Shown here piece by piece: positions 1 to 12,042 of a stretch of DNA of 64,000 nt (position 1 is the first letter of the stretch; each line of letters starts with the position of its first letter). Both the position numbers and the translations under genes were made by a program. The DNA is from Armillaria gallica (taxonomy: Eukaryota; Basidiomycota; Agaricomycetes; Agaricales; Physalacriaceae). The DNA is taken from contig JBANDB010000008.1 in NCBI GenBank assembly GCA_037576215.1, positions 3,534,001 to 3,598,000 on the forward strand. The letters run 5' to 3'. Under the pieces are notes generated by a model. It worked only from the letters and a program-made list of their open reading frames with translations. It was not told the origin of the DNA and made no database searches.

Positions 1-318
1 TGTAGATCGGGATGGTTATATCTCCAACGGTGAACTCTTCCTTGTCTTGAAGATGATGGTAGGGAACAATCTGAAAGTGCGTATTGACCTTTGTCGGCTG
101 TGAACGTCCCTGTAATCGGTTTCTTAGGATCGGGAGCTACAACAGATCGTCGACAAAACAATAATGGAGGCTGATCAGGACGGTGATGGTAAACTCAACT
201 TCGAGGAGTTCGCATTGATGGTGTCAAACACGGTCAGTAACTGTACTCTTTGTCTTCATTCAACCTGACCGGTCTCCAGGATATCGTGAAACAAATGACG
301 CTAGAGGACCTTTTCTAG
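1..318 (+). CDS. CNB1: Calcineurin regulatory subunit B, 3' part
   Basis: Ca2+-binding regulatory subunit of the phosphatase calcineurin, which acts in cytoplasmic calcium and stress signalling. Only the C-terminal part is present and the gene runs off the left edge. Three exons read through: up to 76, 128-232 and 280-318, with GT-AG introns between them. The translation contains two EF-hand loops, [11 protein letters not shown] and [13 protein letters not shown], followed by the calcineurin-B-like ending [12 protein letters not shown] and a TAG stop. Loop acidic residues and the central glycine are intact. A general EF-hand protein such as calmodulin is less likely, because the [12 protein letters not shown] linker and the C-terminal tail fit calcineurin B. 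The next gene (WD40, minus strand) converges on it. Confidence 0.93.
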
Positions 319-917
319 TCCGTTTCTCTTCTTTTAATGACTGCTCACGCACGTTGATGATTCCCTATATTTCTTGACTTCGACTCGGAAACTGATTTGT
401 ATTTGAGGGAGAATGGTTATTCGTACTACGTTAGGACCGACTACCGACTACTCTACTTTAGATAAATGATCATTTTCGCGACATCGAGCCTGTGCGAAAT
501 TCAAGGGATTGTAGTGTCCATTTTCCTATTGGTGATAAGCATTCTTCCTGTTTCTGAAGGCGATACATAGTCAGTGGATAGCATTGGATTGAGTAAAAAA
601 GGCTGTTGTGTAAGCGAGTCGTCAACAAAGTCCTGGGGAGGATCGGAGGGTCATTCAAACCGTCAACCAATATGCTTGTCTGGACAAAGATTGAGGAGAT
701 AGAATCAACGCTTCGTGTTCGCTGCAAGAGCTAGATAAACTACACCAAATGATACACTTGCCGGCGTCTGTAGAGACAGCTGTAGACACGTTTGGTAGCT
801 GGCATATCTAGTATGCTCTAAATCGGTTGCCCTCCTACGGGACGTGTCATACTCAGAGACGCTCAAAAAGTGAAAACACGATCGTACCTCATGGTGATCC
901 ATGTTTCGTTTGCGCGG
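319..917. other. Convergent 3' intergenic region
   Basis: About 600 bases between the stop codons of calcineurin B (plus) and the WD40 gene (minus). It should hold both 3' UTRs and terminators. Short open frames here (for example 470-727 and 705-902 on the minus strand) start at non-ATG codons and show no recognisable protein features. No RNA gene was seen. Confidence 0.6.
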
Positions 918-2262
918 CTAGGTGTCAATGACCATGCCGTCTTCTGAAGAAGATCGGAAGGACCAAGCGTTAATCTTTCCATCTTCTCCCCCCGTAAGAA
1001 GGACCTGGTTCTAGGGAAAGACGTGAGACGGTGCGTGGAGTGCTAGATCGGGCTACTAACATTCTCATCCCATAGAAGTGATCGCACTACGCCCGTGTGG
1101 CCGTTACTCCATATCTTATGTAGCAACCACGGAGAATTCTGCGTGGATAGATCAGAATTTGACAGAAGTGCAAGATCTCCTCTACAACGCCGTTAATGAT
1201 AGAAGAATAGGGCTGTGATGTATATGCTCTCACTCATTGGAACCGGTGAATATGGCAAGGTCGCCGTTGGGCTGGCTTGTACAAGTGACGAGGTAATCTG
1301 TCACCCAGGTGCAATTTCGATTATGTACAGACGGCGCGCGTATGTCCACGCTCTGAAGGGGATCCAGCTGTAAAAGGAATGATTAGCCATTTAATTACTT
1401 AATTGATGGAGGTCATGCAGACCTCATTTGACCAGGTACTGAATGTTTCCATATCGCTAGATGCCCATATCCGCGGGGGTACACCAGACGATGCCATAAA
1501 TCCGGCTTGTGAAACGCTGCAGCCCCAGTTCGCTACCTGTTGTACTGCTTCGTCTTCATCATCCTCGACAGCATTGGATAGACACAGGAGCCCGTCAGCC
1601 GAAGCCGAGAGTAGTACATTATTCGGGGCGAATTGTAGGACGGTGACGTCGTCTGAATGAGTCGATCCATGGGTACGCAGCGGAGTAGCTGGTTGCCGGG
1701 GGTCCCTGTGATGTGAAATGAAGTTGATGAGGCTCTTGACGTGTAGATGCCGTACCAGAAGAAGATATTCGCGTCGTCACCCTGAAGGTCCGTTCCTGCA
1801 GCTACCGTGAATCCATCTGGGGAGACATCGCAACAGAGCAGGGCATTGTGTTTGCCAAGATTGGTCACTGGATAAAATCTTTTGGGTGGTCAATTATTCT
1901 CGCAGAAGGACCCGTCGGTGTCACTCACTTTTGATGCTATGCGAATTAGAGCGATCGTCCCAGACTTTGACTGATCCATCATGCCCCGATGAAACCAACG
2001 ACTGTCGGTTGAACCCTGCAATGGATTCAACCGTTTTAAGGGAGGTGGTAGCAGTATCGTGGCCACACAGAGTCTGTATATGTTGCAGTGAGGTCTTGTC
2101 ATATATTTCTATTGTATTCGAAGGCGTAGACCTTGCAGTTGCATAATGAGCGGGAAGCGAAGCAAGAGCAAGGACGTAAGACTGGGATGTCGATGGAAGA
2201 GATCGTGTCGGCAGTGGGTAGGACAAAAATTGTGGTGATTCTAGAAGGACGGGGTTTTGCAT
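918..2262 (-). CDS. WD40-repeat protein, WDR89-like
   Basis: A small beta-propeller scaffold protein. The chosen start gives MQNPVLLESPQFLSYPL, then WD repeats including HIQTLCGHDTATTSLK, LVSSGHDGSVKVWD, GKHNALLCCDVSPDG and WSNGHTGVVRSLLWDEN. The protein ends GGEDGKINAWSF followed by SSSEDGMVIDT and a stop at 918-920. Several introns interrupt it; the last one is 1011 to about 1064 (minus-strand donor gttagt). The GGEDG-x-INAWS last blade and the overall size resemble WDR89 of other eukaryotes; the partner complex is not known to me. It is divergently arranged with the coiled-coil gene, with about 300 bp between starts. Internal exon borders were not all resolved. Confidence 0.8.
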
Positions 2263-2569
2263 AACGTCCTATCCGTCGAATCAATATTGTTAACAATCGA
2301 AACAAGATGGAAGAAAGATCAAAGTAAATTTGAAATAGTGCTTGGCTGTGTTTGGCAAGAGCGTTCAGGTCCAAGCATCCTGTTTGGTTCTGATCCTGGT
2401 TGGAGTTTTCTCGTCCACGAACCACCACCTCCAGTTCCTCTATCCGCTCAGAGGCTGCGAGGTCGCTCGAGAACCCACACATTCTTTTCCTTACCACTCT
2501 CCTAGCAAGGAATTTTCATTCTTTTCACATTCAAAAAACGCCAAAAAAAGAAATCCCGCTCTAGTTATC
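2263..2569. promoter_or_regulatory. Divergent promoter, WD40 / coiled-coil genes
   Basis: About 300 bp separate the two divergent start codons, so the promoters must share this stretch. The part next to the plus-strand gene is pyrimidine-rich followed by A-rich (around 2480-2560), as is common in fungal 5' UTRs. No specific factor site could be assigned. Confidence 0.4.
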
Positions 2570-5500
2570 ATGCAAGTTGACGGCAACACACCCGAAGATG
2601 TTGAAGCGCAGATTCGTGTATGTTGATGATCCTGGTTATTTCTGCATATACTCATTTGTATTTTTAGTTTGAATCTTTCAAACTAGGAAAACCCCGGCCA
2701 ACGCACTCTCATGCCCGTTCCCATTCACGTAACGCTTCAATGTCATCTTTCTCTTTTGGTACTTCGAAATCACAGCCCACAAACTTAAACGAACTCTCTA
2801 CTCCATCCACGAAGCGCAACTCTCACCACCGTCGCCGTTCCTCTGTTTCTACCCGCCATGAGTCAGCGGAGATGATGGGTGTGGCCGTTCCAGACCTACC
2901 CCAGTCCAACTCGGATGATAACATCACCTTTGGCGACAAGGATTCTGTTCGTCGTCGAGCACTCTGGGCTCTGGAAGGGAAGCAGGATGTCTCCTACTCC
3001 AAGGTTGAAATTCCCGAGTTAGAGACGACCAGTAATGACATGCTTGGCTTTGAATTTCGTACGTACACCTCAACGACCTGGTTACTTTGTTCTTGACAAA
3101 TACCACAACCCAGCCTCGAAACCGTCTTTCCCTCCGGGCTCAGGTGTAGGTTCCAACCTGAGCTCTCTTATGTCCAGCAAACGAGACTCGTTCAAACTGC
3201 TGACAGCCAGTTCCTCGTCCAAGGATCAATTGCACACGCTCGTGGAAGAGGACGAAGATGAGGAAGAGAGTTCAGGCTCCATTCCCGCTCCGTCCACGTC
3301 ACCGCTACCCATCGAGCCACCTGCGCCCTCAATCAAGCCCCTTACGTCGAAACCACGTCCCGCAAGCCTCAACCTTCGCCCCTTTCTCTCACGCCCGATA
3401 ATCTAAACAACCATAACTTTGGACTCCCAACACCCGTTCCCACACCCAGCCCTATCCAGTCTCGTTCCGGTCTTCGCTCTCTATCGTTGGCGTCTGCTCC
3501 CTCAATGAGTGTTACCCACCGCCGACCCGCACTAAACCTACAAATAGCCTCTGATGGGTCGCTCGTCAAAGCCGGTGATCAGAATACCCCGGACACCAGA
3601 GCGCTACCTCGACGAAGCAGTATCTCTTACAGGTCATCATCGGCATCCTCTACTTCATCCAATCCCGGCTTACCGACACCTGAGATGACCCCAACTTTTG
3701 CTCTCGACCGCAGATTCTCACTGAACAGTAATGATGACGACGATGGCTTTCCAACCTCCGTGTCTTCGTCGTCCTCGTCGTCCAGTCGGAGCCAAAGCCA
3801 GACACGACCGCTAAGCGTTAGTGAGCAGCATTTTTTATACAAAAGCCACAACGCTCTTTTGGGCAGAATCATGGATTTGGAGAAGGCCCTGACCACGCGA
3901 CAGCGTGAAGACGGGTCCAGACCTATCTCCATGCTATCCGATGCGTCGTCGCCTTGCGTTGGCAACGATGACGAGATGTTCCGTCTTGTTACGGACTTGA
4001 AGGCTGAGAGAGATGAACTGAAGCGTGACGTCGACGGCTGGAGGGTCAGAGTGGCTGACATGGACAAGCAGCTGGTCACCTTTGCCAAACGTGTCGAAAG
4101 TGAACGTCGTGATGCTTGGGTAGCCAGGACGAAGTGTGGTATGATTGAGGTGGAGCGTGCAGGGTTAGAGAAGGAAGTTGAGCGCCTCAATGCTCAAATT
4201 CTTTCGCTCAGAGACGAGACGAAGACGCTGGTGGCGCAGGTTGACAAGTTGTCCAGTGAGAAGGAGGGCCTGGAAGAAGAAGTGAGGCGACTAAAGGCAT
4301 CAGCAGAAGCCGAGGTTGATGCGTTGGCGACTCCTACCACACAATCATTCACTCCCTTTACTCGCAAGCGGGACATTGGGATGTCCTCTCTTGACTCTGC
4401 CAATAGTTCTGTCACGGACGTTGACGGCGATTCCGATTTTTCTTCTACCTTCGGCTTCAGGTTAAAGGCTGTCGCTGAGGAGCCTGACGACATCCTATCC
4501 GATGAAGACAATGGGCTTGCTGGGTACGAGGATGAAGAAGAGGATGATATTGACGTGTCAAATAGTCCCATCTCGGACGATGATTTTGGTTCTGATGATG
4601 GCTTCCCCAGATCTGTCGTGGCTATGAAAGAAGGGACCCCAGCTGTCAATATTACAGCCCCCTCGAGGTCTTGCTCACCAGGGCTACCAACCCCCGTGCG
4701 TACGCCGCCTTCGCATCAATCTCGTGCATCTCTGTCGAAAACATGGACATTCCCACGTGGTACTCCAGTCTCTCAACCCGCTAATAACAAAGAAAACGAG
4801 GAAATTGATCGCTTCTTTGGTTGTTTGGAAGAACCAGATGACGTACCTGTCGCAGTTGCCGAAGGAGAAGCAACAGAGGACCTGTACACATTTGAGCGAA
4901 GCAAGAGTTTGTTCGCGAGCGGCTTTAAGTATCAGAATGATATGCCGCCTTGGCTCCTCGGCGGCGCCGATGAGGTTGCAGACAAATCTCTTGATATGGT
5001 CATTGAAGAAGATGAGGAAGAGAGTGGTAGCGATATGACCCGCGTAGAGGAGGAAGAAGTCTTCGGTGATGCTGGAGGTATCAAAATTACTTTTACCCCT
5101 CCCATCGAAGATACCGCATCTGAGCCGTCAGTTCCCGAAACACCCAGTCCAAAGGCTTCCGTGAAGCCTGTTCATTTATTGGCCGATTTTGAGGAGGACG
5201 AGGTGGATGAGGATGTTGTCTCTACGCCTCCTCTAGGCTTCTCTAGACCTGCCCCCTCGCAAATGGCCACCCCGCCTTCTTCGATACCCCGCCCTGCAGC
5301 AACGCCTTCTGGTATTCCTCGTTCCGTTTCAAGGGAGCAATCACCTTCTCTTTCCCGTTCTCCGCCAAAGTATTCGACCCCTCCAAACAAGCGTGGGGGT
5401 TCTATGCCCTCTTTTATTCCCCAGCCGGTCTCGCCCTGTTCACCAAAACTACCTCGGGCATCGGCAACATTCATTCGCCAACCACCACGCAAACCTCTGC

Positions 5501-6038
5501 TGCCCTCTAAAATGAGTAATGGAAACAAGACATCCTCAAATGGTTCGACCTCCAAACTTCAATCATCCACCATGAGTACGTGTACTGATTTACCTTTATC
5601 TACAGTGAACAGCAGGATAAATATGCTCCCCAGATTCTCCGACGACTTATCGGCGGCCACAGGAAGCGCTTCGTCACGGGCTGGTCCCTGCCCGCAGATG
5701 ATGAGCGTGGATTTGGGCAATCGCGATGTCCCGCGTTGTGACGAAAGCCCGAAGCCTGCGTCGTTTTCCGGACTGATGACGTCTCCCCTTACACGAATCT
5801 CTTCGCTAACGAGTTTTATACCATTGCCATGGTCGCCACGATCTAACGCGACGGAGAGATTTGTGGACAGTAAAGCTGAAGTCATGTCCTCGCCTCCGTT
5901 CAGGAGAGAAGGACATTTGTTTCAAAGGAACGACAGCTGGAGAAGTTAAAGGTCCGGTTTAAGACGGAAGGTGCGGTCAAGTCGTATGGTGGTGACGTTT
6001 GCAAGAAATGCCACGATGACGAACCGGTGTTTCTTTGA
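2570..6038 (+). CDS. Large Ser-rich coiled-coil protein, unknown function
   Basis: Roughly 1,050-residue protein, not recognised as a named family. Exon 1 (2570-2617) encodes MQVDGNTPEDVEAQIR. Introns lie at 2618-2667 and 3059-3113; the rest is one long exon. The N-terminal third is Ser/Thr/Pro-rich and disordered. A coiled coil follows at about 3870-4310 (heptads in KAERDELKRDVDGWRVR and EGLEEEVRRLK). Acidic and Ser/Pro-rich stretches come next. The frame breaks twice. At 3379-3382 (a C4 run) the reading passes from LNLRP in one frame to LSLTPDNL in the next. Near 5895-5905 the protein continues in a second frame as KERQLEKLKVRFKTEG and ends CKKCHDDEPVFL at 6038; in the first frame it would stop at 5949. 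Both breaks equal one missing base and look technical. The long antisense frames here are shadows. Confidence 0.72.
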
Positions 6039-6510
6039 GGGTTCGTTTGCTTTATCGTGTAATGTTTTTCTTGGGCTGACAATTATTTTCTTTGTAGATG
6101 TCTGGACACTCAAATGTGTATATATTGCATGACCGCGACTTGGACGGGCTCTTTTAAAATCTTTCTATTCTTAATTGTATATTTTGCTACTCGTTGATTT
6201 CCCTTCCCCCACGCTATCTCTTTTCTTCCATACGTTCGTAGCTAGATGCTACAGGGGTAACGTTTGTATTTTCTTGTACCACTACCTAGCATTACAATGA
6301 CTTCTCAACACTCGTAAGCGTTTAGCTACTATGCTGTATGCCTCACAGTACATGCCATCGATAATTCAAAATTTCTGTATGTCGAGAACGTCGAGAGAGT
6401 GTTCTAGGCTAGCGGCGATGCCGCCTCCGCATTTTCCCGAAGCATGTGCGATCAAAACAGGCGTCACTTTGTTCTTCTGCAACTTCAACCACTGAGCATC
6501 GTTGCATACC
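6039..6510. other. Intergenic region before MLRQ-like gene
   Basis: Contains the 3' UTR of the coiled-coil gene (T-rich, around 6060-6200) and the promoter and 5' UTR of the next gene. A minus-strand frame at 6366-6554 overlaps the first exon of the real plus-strand gene and is not supported. Confidence 0.5.
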
Positions 6511-6978
6511 ATGTCTTCTTTCCGCAAGAATTTCACGAAGAACTGGCTGGCCATTGAGGTAAGGTTTTTTGTTTTGTAACGTTCATTGGCTCATGCTGGC
6601 GGTACAGGCTATTCCTATGTGAGCCGTAATCCACCGTTCGCGGTATGCTGGCAGTAACTGATGCGCCATTTTTGCAGCTATGTTATTATAGGAAGTGTCG
6701 TTGTTGGAGCCAGCTGGTATCTCACTCGTCTCGCTAGAGGCCCAACTGGTGAGTATCGGATGCTGTTGCTACTGTTCTCGTTTTGAACGCCTTTCAAGTG
6801 CAATGGACCTCCGCCAACCCTACCCCTTGGAACTCCATCCAGCCCGACCAGGGCACCAAGCTCGTTGAGGTCAACCACAAGTTCGACAAGCGGTACGTCG
6901 CTGGCCTCTCCTTTCTGCTGCCTAACAGCCTGCTCACCCTCTTCGTCGCCCTCCAGCTGGACCAGGGACAAGCTCTAA
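6511..6978 (+). CDS. MLRQ / NDUFA4-like mitochondrial respiratory subunit
   Basis: Small inner-membrane protein of about 81 residues, of the family called complex I MLRQ subunit in fungi and NDUFA4/COXFA4 (complex IV-associated) in animals. Five exons: 6511-6558, 6608-6618, 6678-6748, 6799-6892 and 6957-6978. The protein starts MSSFRKNFTKNWLAIEAIPI, has a single membrane helix (YVIIGSVVVGASWYLTRLA), then an exposed tail with PTPWNSIQPDQGTKLVEV, and ends KFDKRWTRDKL. Exon 2 is only 11 nt. All splice sites are GT-AG and the phases close without a stop. Gene finders could easily miss it because no single exon exceeds about 95 nt. Which respiratory complex it joins cannot be read from the sequence. 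Confidence 0.88.
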
Positions 6979-7149
6979 TTTGTTGGATGATAATCACAAA
7001 TTATGTGTAGTTTTTGCTTGTTGAATGAACAGACCTTTTAACACTGTTATGATTCGATTCGAGGACGGTTCCTGTCCACCGGATAGGCCCGCTATCATGA
7101 TTATCTGAGGTTATCCGGCTTGCTTTCGCTCATCATCAACATCTCGCAA

Positions 7150-8487
7150 ATGTCAACAGAGCCAATTCCTGACGACGTTGAGGATGCTCCCGTCGTTGGA
7201 TCTCCTATTGTGAGTCAAGCCCGTCCTCGTCCTCGTCCTCGTCCTCGCTGACCCGAAACCTCCCATCAAGACATCAATCAAAGGCCCTCTCACGTTGCCG
7301 GCCTTGATTTTCGGTGCTGGGTCGTTCTCGAACCAGTATAATACGGATGATCATCTCGAGAGCTATGTCCCGCTGAGGGCCGTCCGGCTTGCTCTCCGGT
7401 AAGAGACTCGTCCAGCTGTTCTATTCTCGATGGGCAGCATGACTTTGTTGCAGCTACGGCATACGCGCTTTTGACACTTCTATCTACTACGGACCTTCGG
7501 AAATAGTGCTTGGAAAAGCTTTGCAGGCCATCAAAAATGAATTTCCCCGTTCATCGTACAAATTGGTGTGTGGGGCAAACTCTTGAGTGAACATGCTAAT
7601 AAATCCCTTCTAGATGACGAAATGTGGTCGAATAAGTGCTAATGACTTTGACTATACACCGGGCCATATACGACGCAGCATACAGCGCAGTCTTGAGCGC
7701 CTTCAAACGACTTACCTCGACACCGTCTACCTGCATGATACTGAATTTGTCTGCTCGCCTGTTATGCCGACAGAAACTGGGTATCATGCAACAGCTTTGG
7801 GGGAGGGACGGAAGGCGTATGGTCTTGCAGAGGGACAAGAGAGCGTTGTGCGGGGTGAAGGCGATCAAAAGATTTTGGACGCATATGCTGAATTGTCAAA
7901 GATGAAAGAAGAGGGCTTGATCCAGCATATAGGAATAACGGGTATGTTTCCTGACTATAATTTGCGAATATACTCAATCTGTTCTAGGGTATCCACTTCC
8001 TGTTCTTCTTCGTCTTGCGCTGTTGATCCTTCATAACCCACCCTACAAGCCCGTCGACGTGATCCTTTCATACTCCCATCTCACACTACAAGATTCGACA
8101 TTTCTCAAGTTCGCACCCCATCTCCGCGAGCGTGCCAAGGTGGGTCAATTGGTAGTCGCGTCGCCATTCAGCATGGGTCTTCTCACCTCTCGCCCTCCTC
8201 CACCCTGGCATCCGTCGCCAGAGGCAATGCGGAAGGTGACGGCTGATGTACGGGAAGACGTCGGTGATTTGCCAGACCTTGCGCTGCGCTACTCAATGCG
8301 CAGGTGTGGTGTAGATTTCCCTCTCGTGGTCGGGTTCAGTAATCCACGAGAGGTGCATGCTAGTGCGAAAGTATGGCGTCAGGCAAGGGAGGAAATCGAT
8401 GATAGTGATCGATTAGAACGAGAGGAACGTGCCCGAGAAATATTTCAGCAGGCCGGATACCTGGATTGGTCTTGGGCTTCTCCGTGA
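7150..8487 (+). CDS. ARA2: NAD(P)-dependent D-arabinose dehydrogenase-type aldo-keto reductase
   Basis: Aldo-keto reductase of the Ara2 / L-galactose dehydrogenase type. This family oxidises D-arabinose to the lactone on the route to erythroascorbate, an antioxidant. Exons: 7150-7209, 7271-7398, 7454-7565, 7614-7941 and 7988-8487. Catalytic tetrad residues are visible in order: Asp in RAFDTSIYYG, Tyr in YYGPSEIVLG, Lys in MTKCGR and His in VYLHDTEF. The C-terminal half contains VILSYSHLTLQD and VASPFSMGLL, typical of the Ara2 subgroup, and the protein ends YLDWSWASP. Intron 1 carries a short CGTCCT tandem repeat. The stop lies 49 bp from the stop of the convergent bystin gene. Substrate preference is inferred from the family. 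Confidence 0.9.
7222..7247 (+). repeat. CGTCCT hexanucleotide microsatellite
   Basis: Four and a third perfect copies of CGTCCT inside the first intron of the ARA2 gene. It is probably length-variable but lies outside coding sequence. Confidence 0.85.
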
Positions 8488-8536
8488 TGTCGGTTGCTAG
8501 CAGATAACAATCTATTAAGGTCCAGATACTACATGA

Positions 8537-10269
8537 TTAGGACATCTCAACATCCTGGTTACCCTCTTGACGGGGTGCACCTCTGACGACGGACGTAACC
8601 AGCTCTCTGCGAATCTCCGGACCTATTTGTGCATGAGGTGTAGCACGTACGACATCCAAAAGTGCGTCCTTCTGGTCGGGTGTCAAATCCGACGCGTATC
8701 TAGCTTTGGATTAATCTCCATCGCAGCAAAGTCGGTGTATCACTTACCTCTGAGCAAAAACCAAAAGACTCTGGTGCCAAAGCACAGGAAGTTTATCGGA
8801 ATCGCCGCGACTCGATGCTTTGTATGTATTAGACAGTCGGATGAAATGGAAGACCAGAGCGTCAACAACTTTGTACGGCAATTCAAACTTTTTGTCGATC
8901 AAGACTCGGATGAAAAGAGAGTTGGGACCTGGTGAAGGTGTTAAAATCTGTCAACTAAGCTGAGCCACCTGTACTTGCCTGTGTATTCCATCTCGGCTAT
9001 TCTGAGTAAAGCCGCTGAAGCATGGAGCACCGGTATCTTTGTTCGAGCAAGTATTGATGCGACAATCGCGGCTTCTTTCAGCGTGCAACCTTGCTAGGCG
9101 ACCGTCAGTAAGAGGGCACCGAAACGGAGATACGATCCACGACTCACGTCCAGCATGGGGAAAATGATGCCCTTGAAAAAGGCACCGGGCTTGTATAGAG
9201 ACCGTTTCAGGGCTTCGTAATAATGTACATTGAGCTTCTTGTTCTGCTGAATATCCTCGCGGATGGCATCAAGAAGGACCACACTCAGGAACAGCTGTGC
9301 TTGAGGGGGCTTCATATTCGAGATGAAGATCTTGGTGGCGGCCCGACACGCGTGCGGGGACCAGTTTTCGGGATGGGTGAGTGCGAGCATACGTGCCCAT
9401 GCTGGGAGGGAGGGTATAACCTTGAAGATCTTCGGAAGGGGGCCGGACTTGTATTTTTGAAGGAATAAGCCAAGTCTAAAGTCCGCAGTTCAGATAACAG
9501 ATAACGGAACGGCAACGAGACTTTTGAACGAACTTTGTATACACTTCCACTACGCGTGGATCCAAGCCCAGAGCGGGATCCGGATTTTCCGGGTCTGCAA
9601 GAAAGCACGATGAGGCTGAAGACCAAGCGTAAGTCTAAAATCCTATACCTTGCCGTGTTTTTTGTATGACAGCTGCGTTCGGAGTGTCAGCGCCATCAAG
9701 CTTGGCAAAAATCAGGTCTGCCAATGTTTTTCGCTCGCCAGAATTTGCGGGCAAGAGGGCGTCCAAGGTTTCCATGTCTCCAGCATCGATTTCCTGTTCC
9801 GTTGCTTGAGATATGAGACCGTGAAAGCTTGAATGTTACTCACAAAAACTTCCTCGACGTCTTCATCGTATCCTTGTAGATCCTCGTCTTCTTCTTCTTC
9901 CTCGTCGTCGTCGTCTACATCCATTCGAGGTCGTTGGAAAGCTGAAGGTGCGGCCTCAGAGTCTGTATCATCTTCCTCGCCGGCGCCCACAAGTCCCAGC
10001 TCTTCCTGCTGATCCCTGGCAAGCTCGAATATCCGCTTGGATGTTTTTGGGTCGAGGATTACCTGGAAACGAGTGAGAAAAGACAGCAAAGGTATAAGGT
10101 AATGTTGCACCTCGTCGTCGTCGCCGTCATCCGCCTCTGCTTTGTTGGACTTTCTCCTCTTCCCTGGCTTCGATACGCGACCATACTTCGCTTCTACTTC
10201 GTCTCCGTCGAGCTGCACATGCAACGGATCGTGCCTCGACTTTCCTGTTGGTTTTTGCGCGCGCGGCAT
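8537..10269 (-). CDS. ENP1: Bystin, 40S ribosome assembly factor
   Basis: Nucleolar protein needed for 18S rRNA processing and pre-40S export. Starts [20 protein letters not shown], with a basic N-terminus ([13 protein letters not shown]). Then follow [18 protein letters not shown] and a long acidic stretch ([20 protein letters not shown]). The conserved bystin domain includes [43 protein letters not shown] and [14 protein letters not shown]. The protein ends [14 protein letters not shown] at 8537. Introns include about 10063-10111 and one whose minus-strand donor is gttcgt, within VYTK/LGLFLQK. Length fits the family. The start is 220 bp from that of the divergent UDP-glucuronate decarboxylase gene, so they share a promoter region. 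Confidence 0.93.
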
Positions 10270-10488
10270 TTAGGTAAGTGTACAAATGTAACTTTCTGAA
10301 TTTGTCGCCGGCGTGTGAACGTGCAAAAATCTGGATCCGGACAGCGGAACAATGCGCTAGAAAAAATTTGGCGAAGTACGGGACCACAGGAGTTGCAGAC
10401 GGAAGGAAACAGAGGTAAGCAGCCCCTTTTATTCCGCTGACCTTGAACAGGAGCGCCCATCCTTCTCTTTCCACCACCATCACCCACC

Positions 10489-12042
10489 ATGGCCCCTTCC
10501 GTACGTCCTCTTCATTGCTGAGCTCGGCGCTCTCTCATCGTTCTTGTTTTTCAGAGCATCGTGACCTTGGACAAGAACGGCAAAGAGATCACTTCCGTCG
10601 GTTTCAATCGATTTGGTTTCGACAGCGAGGTTTCCATCGACGACCTTCGTGCTCTCTACTTGCGCCCCCATTATATCACGATGGCGGGTCAACGTGCTGC
10701 AGCCACGACGTCCGACGACGAGGAGACCGAGCACGCCAAGTTTTCCAAGGGCCACACTGAATATCAGTCCAAGTCTATTTATCATCCGGATTCCAACTCC
10801 ATCTCGTACACGACCCTCTCTCGTTTCACTCCCGTTAGACTCCTTGCTCCATCCAACCGCAAGCGCATCCTCATTACTGGAGGCGCCGGCTTCGTTGGTT
10901 CTCATCTCGTCGACCGTTTGATGCTCCTGGGTCATGAAGTCACCGTCCTCGACAATTTCTTCACTGGATCGAAAACCACCGTCAGCCACTGGATCGGTCA
11001 CCCCAACTTTGAGATGGTTCGTCACGACGTTGTTGAGCCCTTCATGATTGAGTGCGACCGTAAGTGATATTGTTCTTTTCGCGTGAGGACGTGTCTGAGC
11101 GCTCTGCAGAAATTTACCATCTCGCGTGCCCCGCGTCTCCTCCTCATTATCAGTTCAACGCAGTCAAGACCATCAAGACCTCGTTCATGGGAACCTTGAA
11201 CATGCTTGGATTGGCGAAACGTACCAAGGCCCGTTTCCTTATTAGTAGCACGTCCGGTACGCCGCAGTTCAAATTTTAACATCACTTCCTTTTTTCATTA
11301 AGCGCGTCCAGAAATTTACGGCGACCCTGAGGTTCACCCTCAGCCAGAAGATTAGTGCGTGGTATTTTTCCCACAAGCCTCGGGTTCAATGCTAATCTAT
11401 CGCTAGTTGGGGACACGTCAACCCCATCGGTCCACGTGCTTGCTATGATGAGGGTAAACGTGTGGCGGAAACTTTGACTTACGGCTTCCAGCGCCAGGAC
11501 GGTGTGGACGTCCGTGTTGCCCGTATCTTCAACACATACGGACCTCGGAGTATGTTGTTCTATTTACGTTACTGGTCTCGAACTTAACCGCTGTCACTTT
11601 TAGTGAACCCCTACGATGGCCGTGTCGTTTCAAACTTCATCGTTCAGGCACTCAAGGGCGAAGACCTCACCGTGTATGGTGACGGCAAGCAGACTCGGTC
11701 CTTCCAATACGTGCACGACCTCATCGACGGTCTCATCGCGCTTATGAACTCTGATGAGTCCCGCCCAGTCAACATCGGTAACGGCGATGAGTTCACCATT
11801 GGCGAGTTTGCCGAGCTGGTTCGCGAGATCGTCGAGAAGGTGCAAAAGGAAGACGGAGACTTGCCGACGCGTCGCCCTGAAATTGTGTACAAGCCGATCC
11901 CGACTGACGACCCCCAGAAGAGGAGGCCTGATACCACCCGTGCCAAGGAGAGCCTGCAGTGGCAGCCAGGTGGACCGTTCGGATGGGATTGGAGGAGATG
12001 GTGCGCTACTACAAGGCGAAAATGGCCGAAGGCAGCCTCTAG
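10489..12042 (+). CDS. UXS1: UDP-glucuronate decarboxylase (UDP-xylose synthase)
   Basis: Short-chain dehydrogenase/reductase-type enzyme converting UDP-glucuronate to UDP-xylose for glycan and capsule-like polymers. Exon 1 (10489-10500) codes only MAPS. Further exons: 10555-11059, 11110-11256, 11312-11354, 11407-11549 and 11604 to the end. The NAD-binding GGAGFVGSH, the LDNFFTGSK loop, the active-site YDEGKR (Tyr-x3-Lys) and [18 protein letters not shown] are all present. The first open frame in exon 6 drifts into non-family residues and would stop only at 12175. After about 11974 (PGGP) the family C-terminus continues one frame over as [13 protein letters not shown] and ends KMAEGSL at 12042. 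This equals one missing base in the CC at 11975-11976. I treat the gene as intact with a sequence error. Confidence 0.92.

Noticed and set aside
3627..5555. Three long minus-strand frames (187, 151 and 127 codons) opposite the coiled-coil gene
   Set aside because: They mirror Ser/Asp-rich plus-strand codons, have no introns or start context, and lie within a coherent plus-strand protein.
6366..6554. 62-codon minus-strand frame
   Set aside because: It overlaps exon 1 of the well-supported MLRQ-like gene on the opposite strand and has no family features.
9840..9960. CTT/CGT-rich tandem-like repeat
   Set aside because: It is the codon pattern of the acidic Asp/Glu tract of bystin, not an independent repeat element.
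11975..11976. Programmed frameshift in UXS1
   Set aside because: No slippery motif or downstream structure was evident, and same-sign breaks recur in unrelated genes, so a sequence error is simpler.
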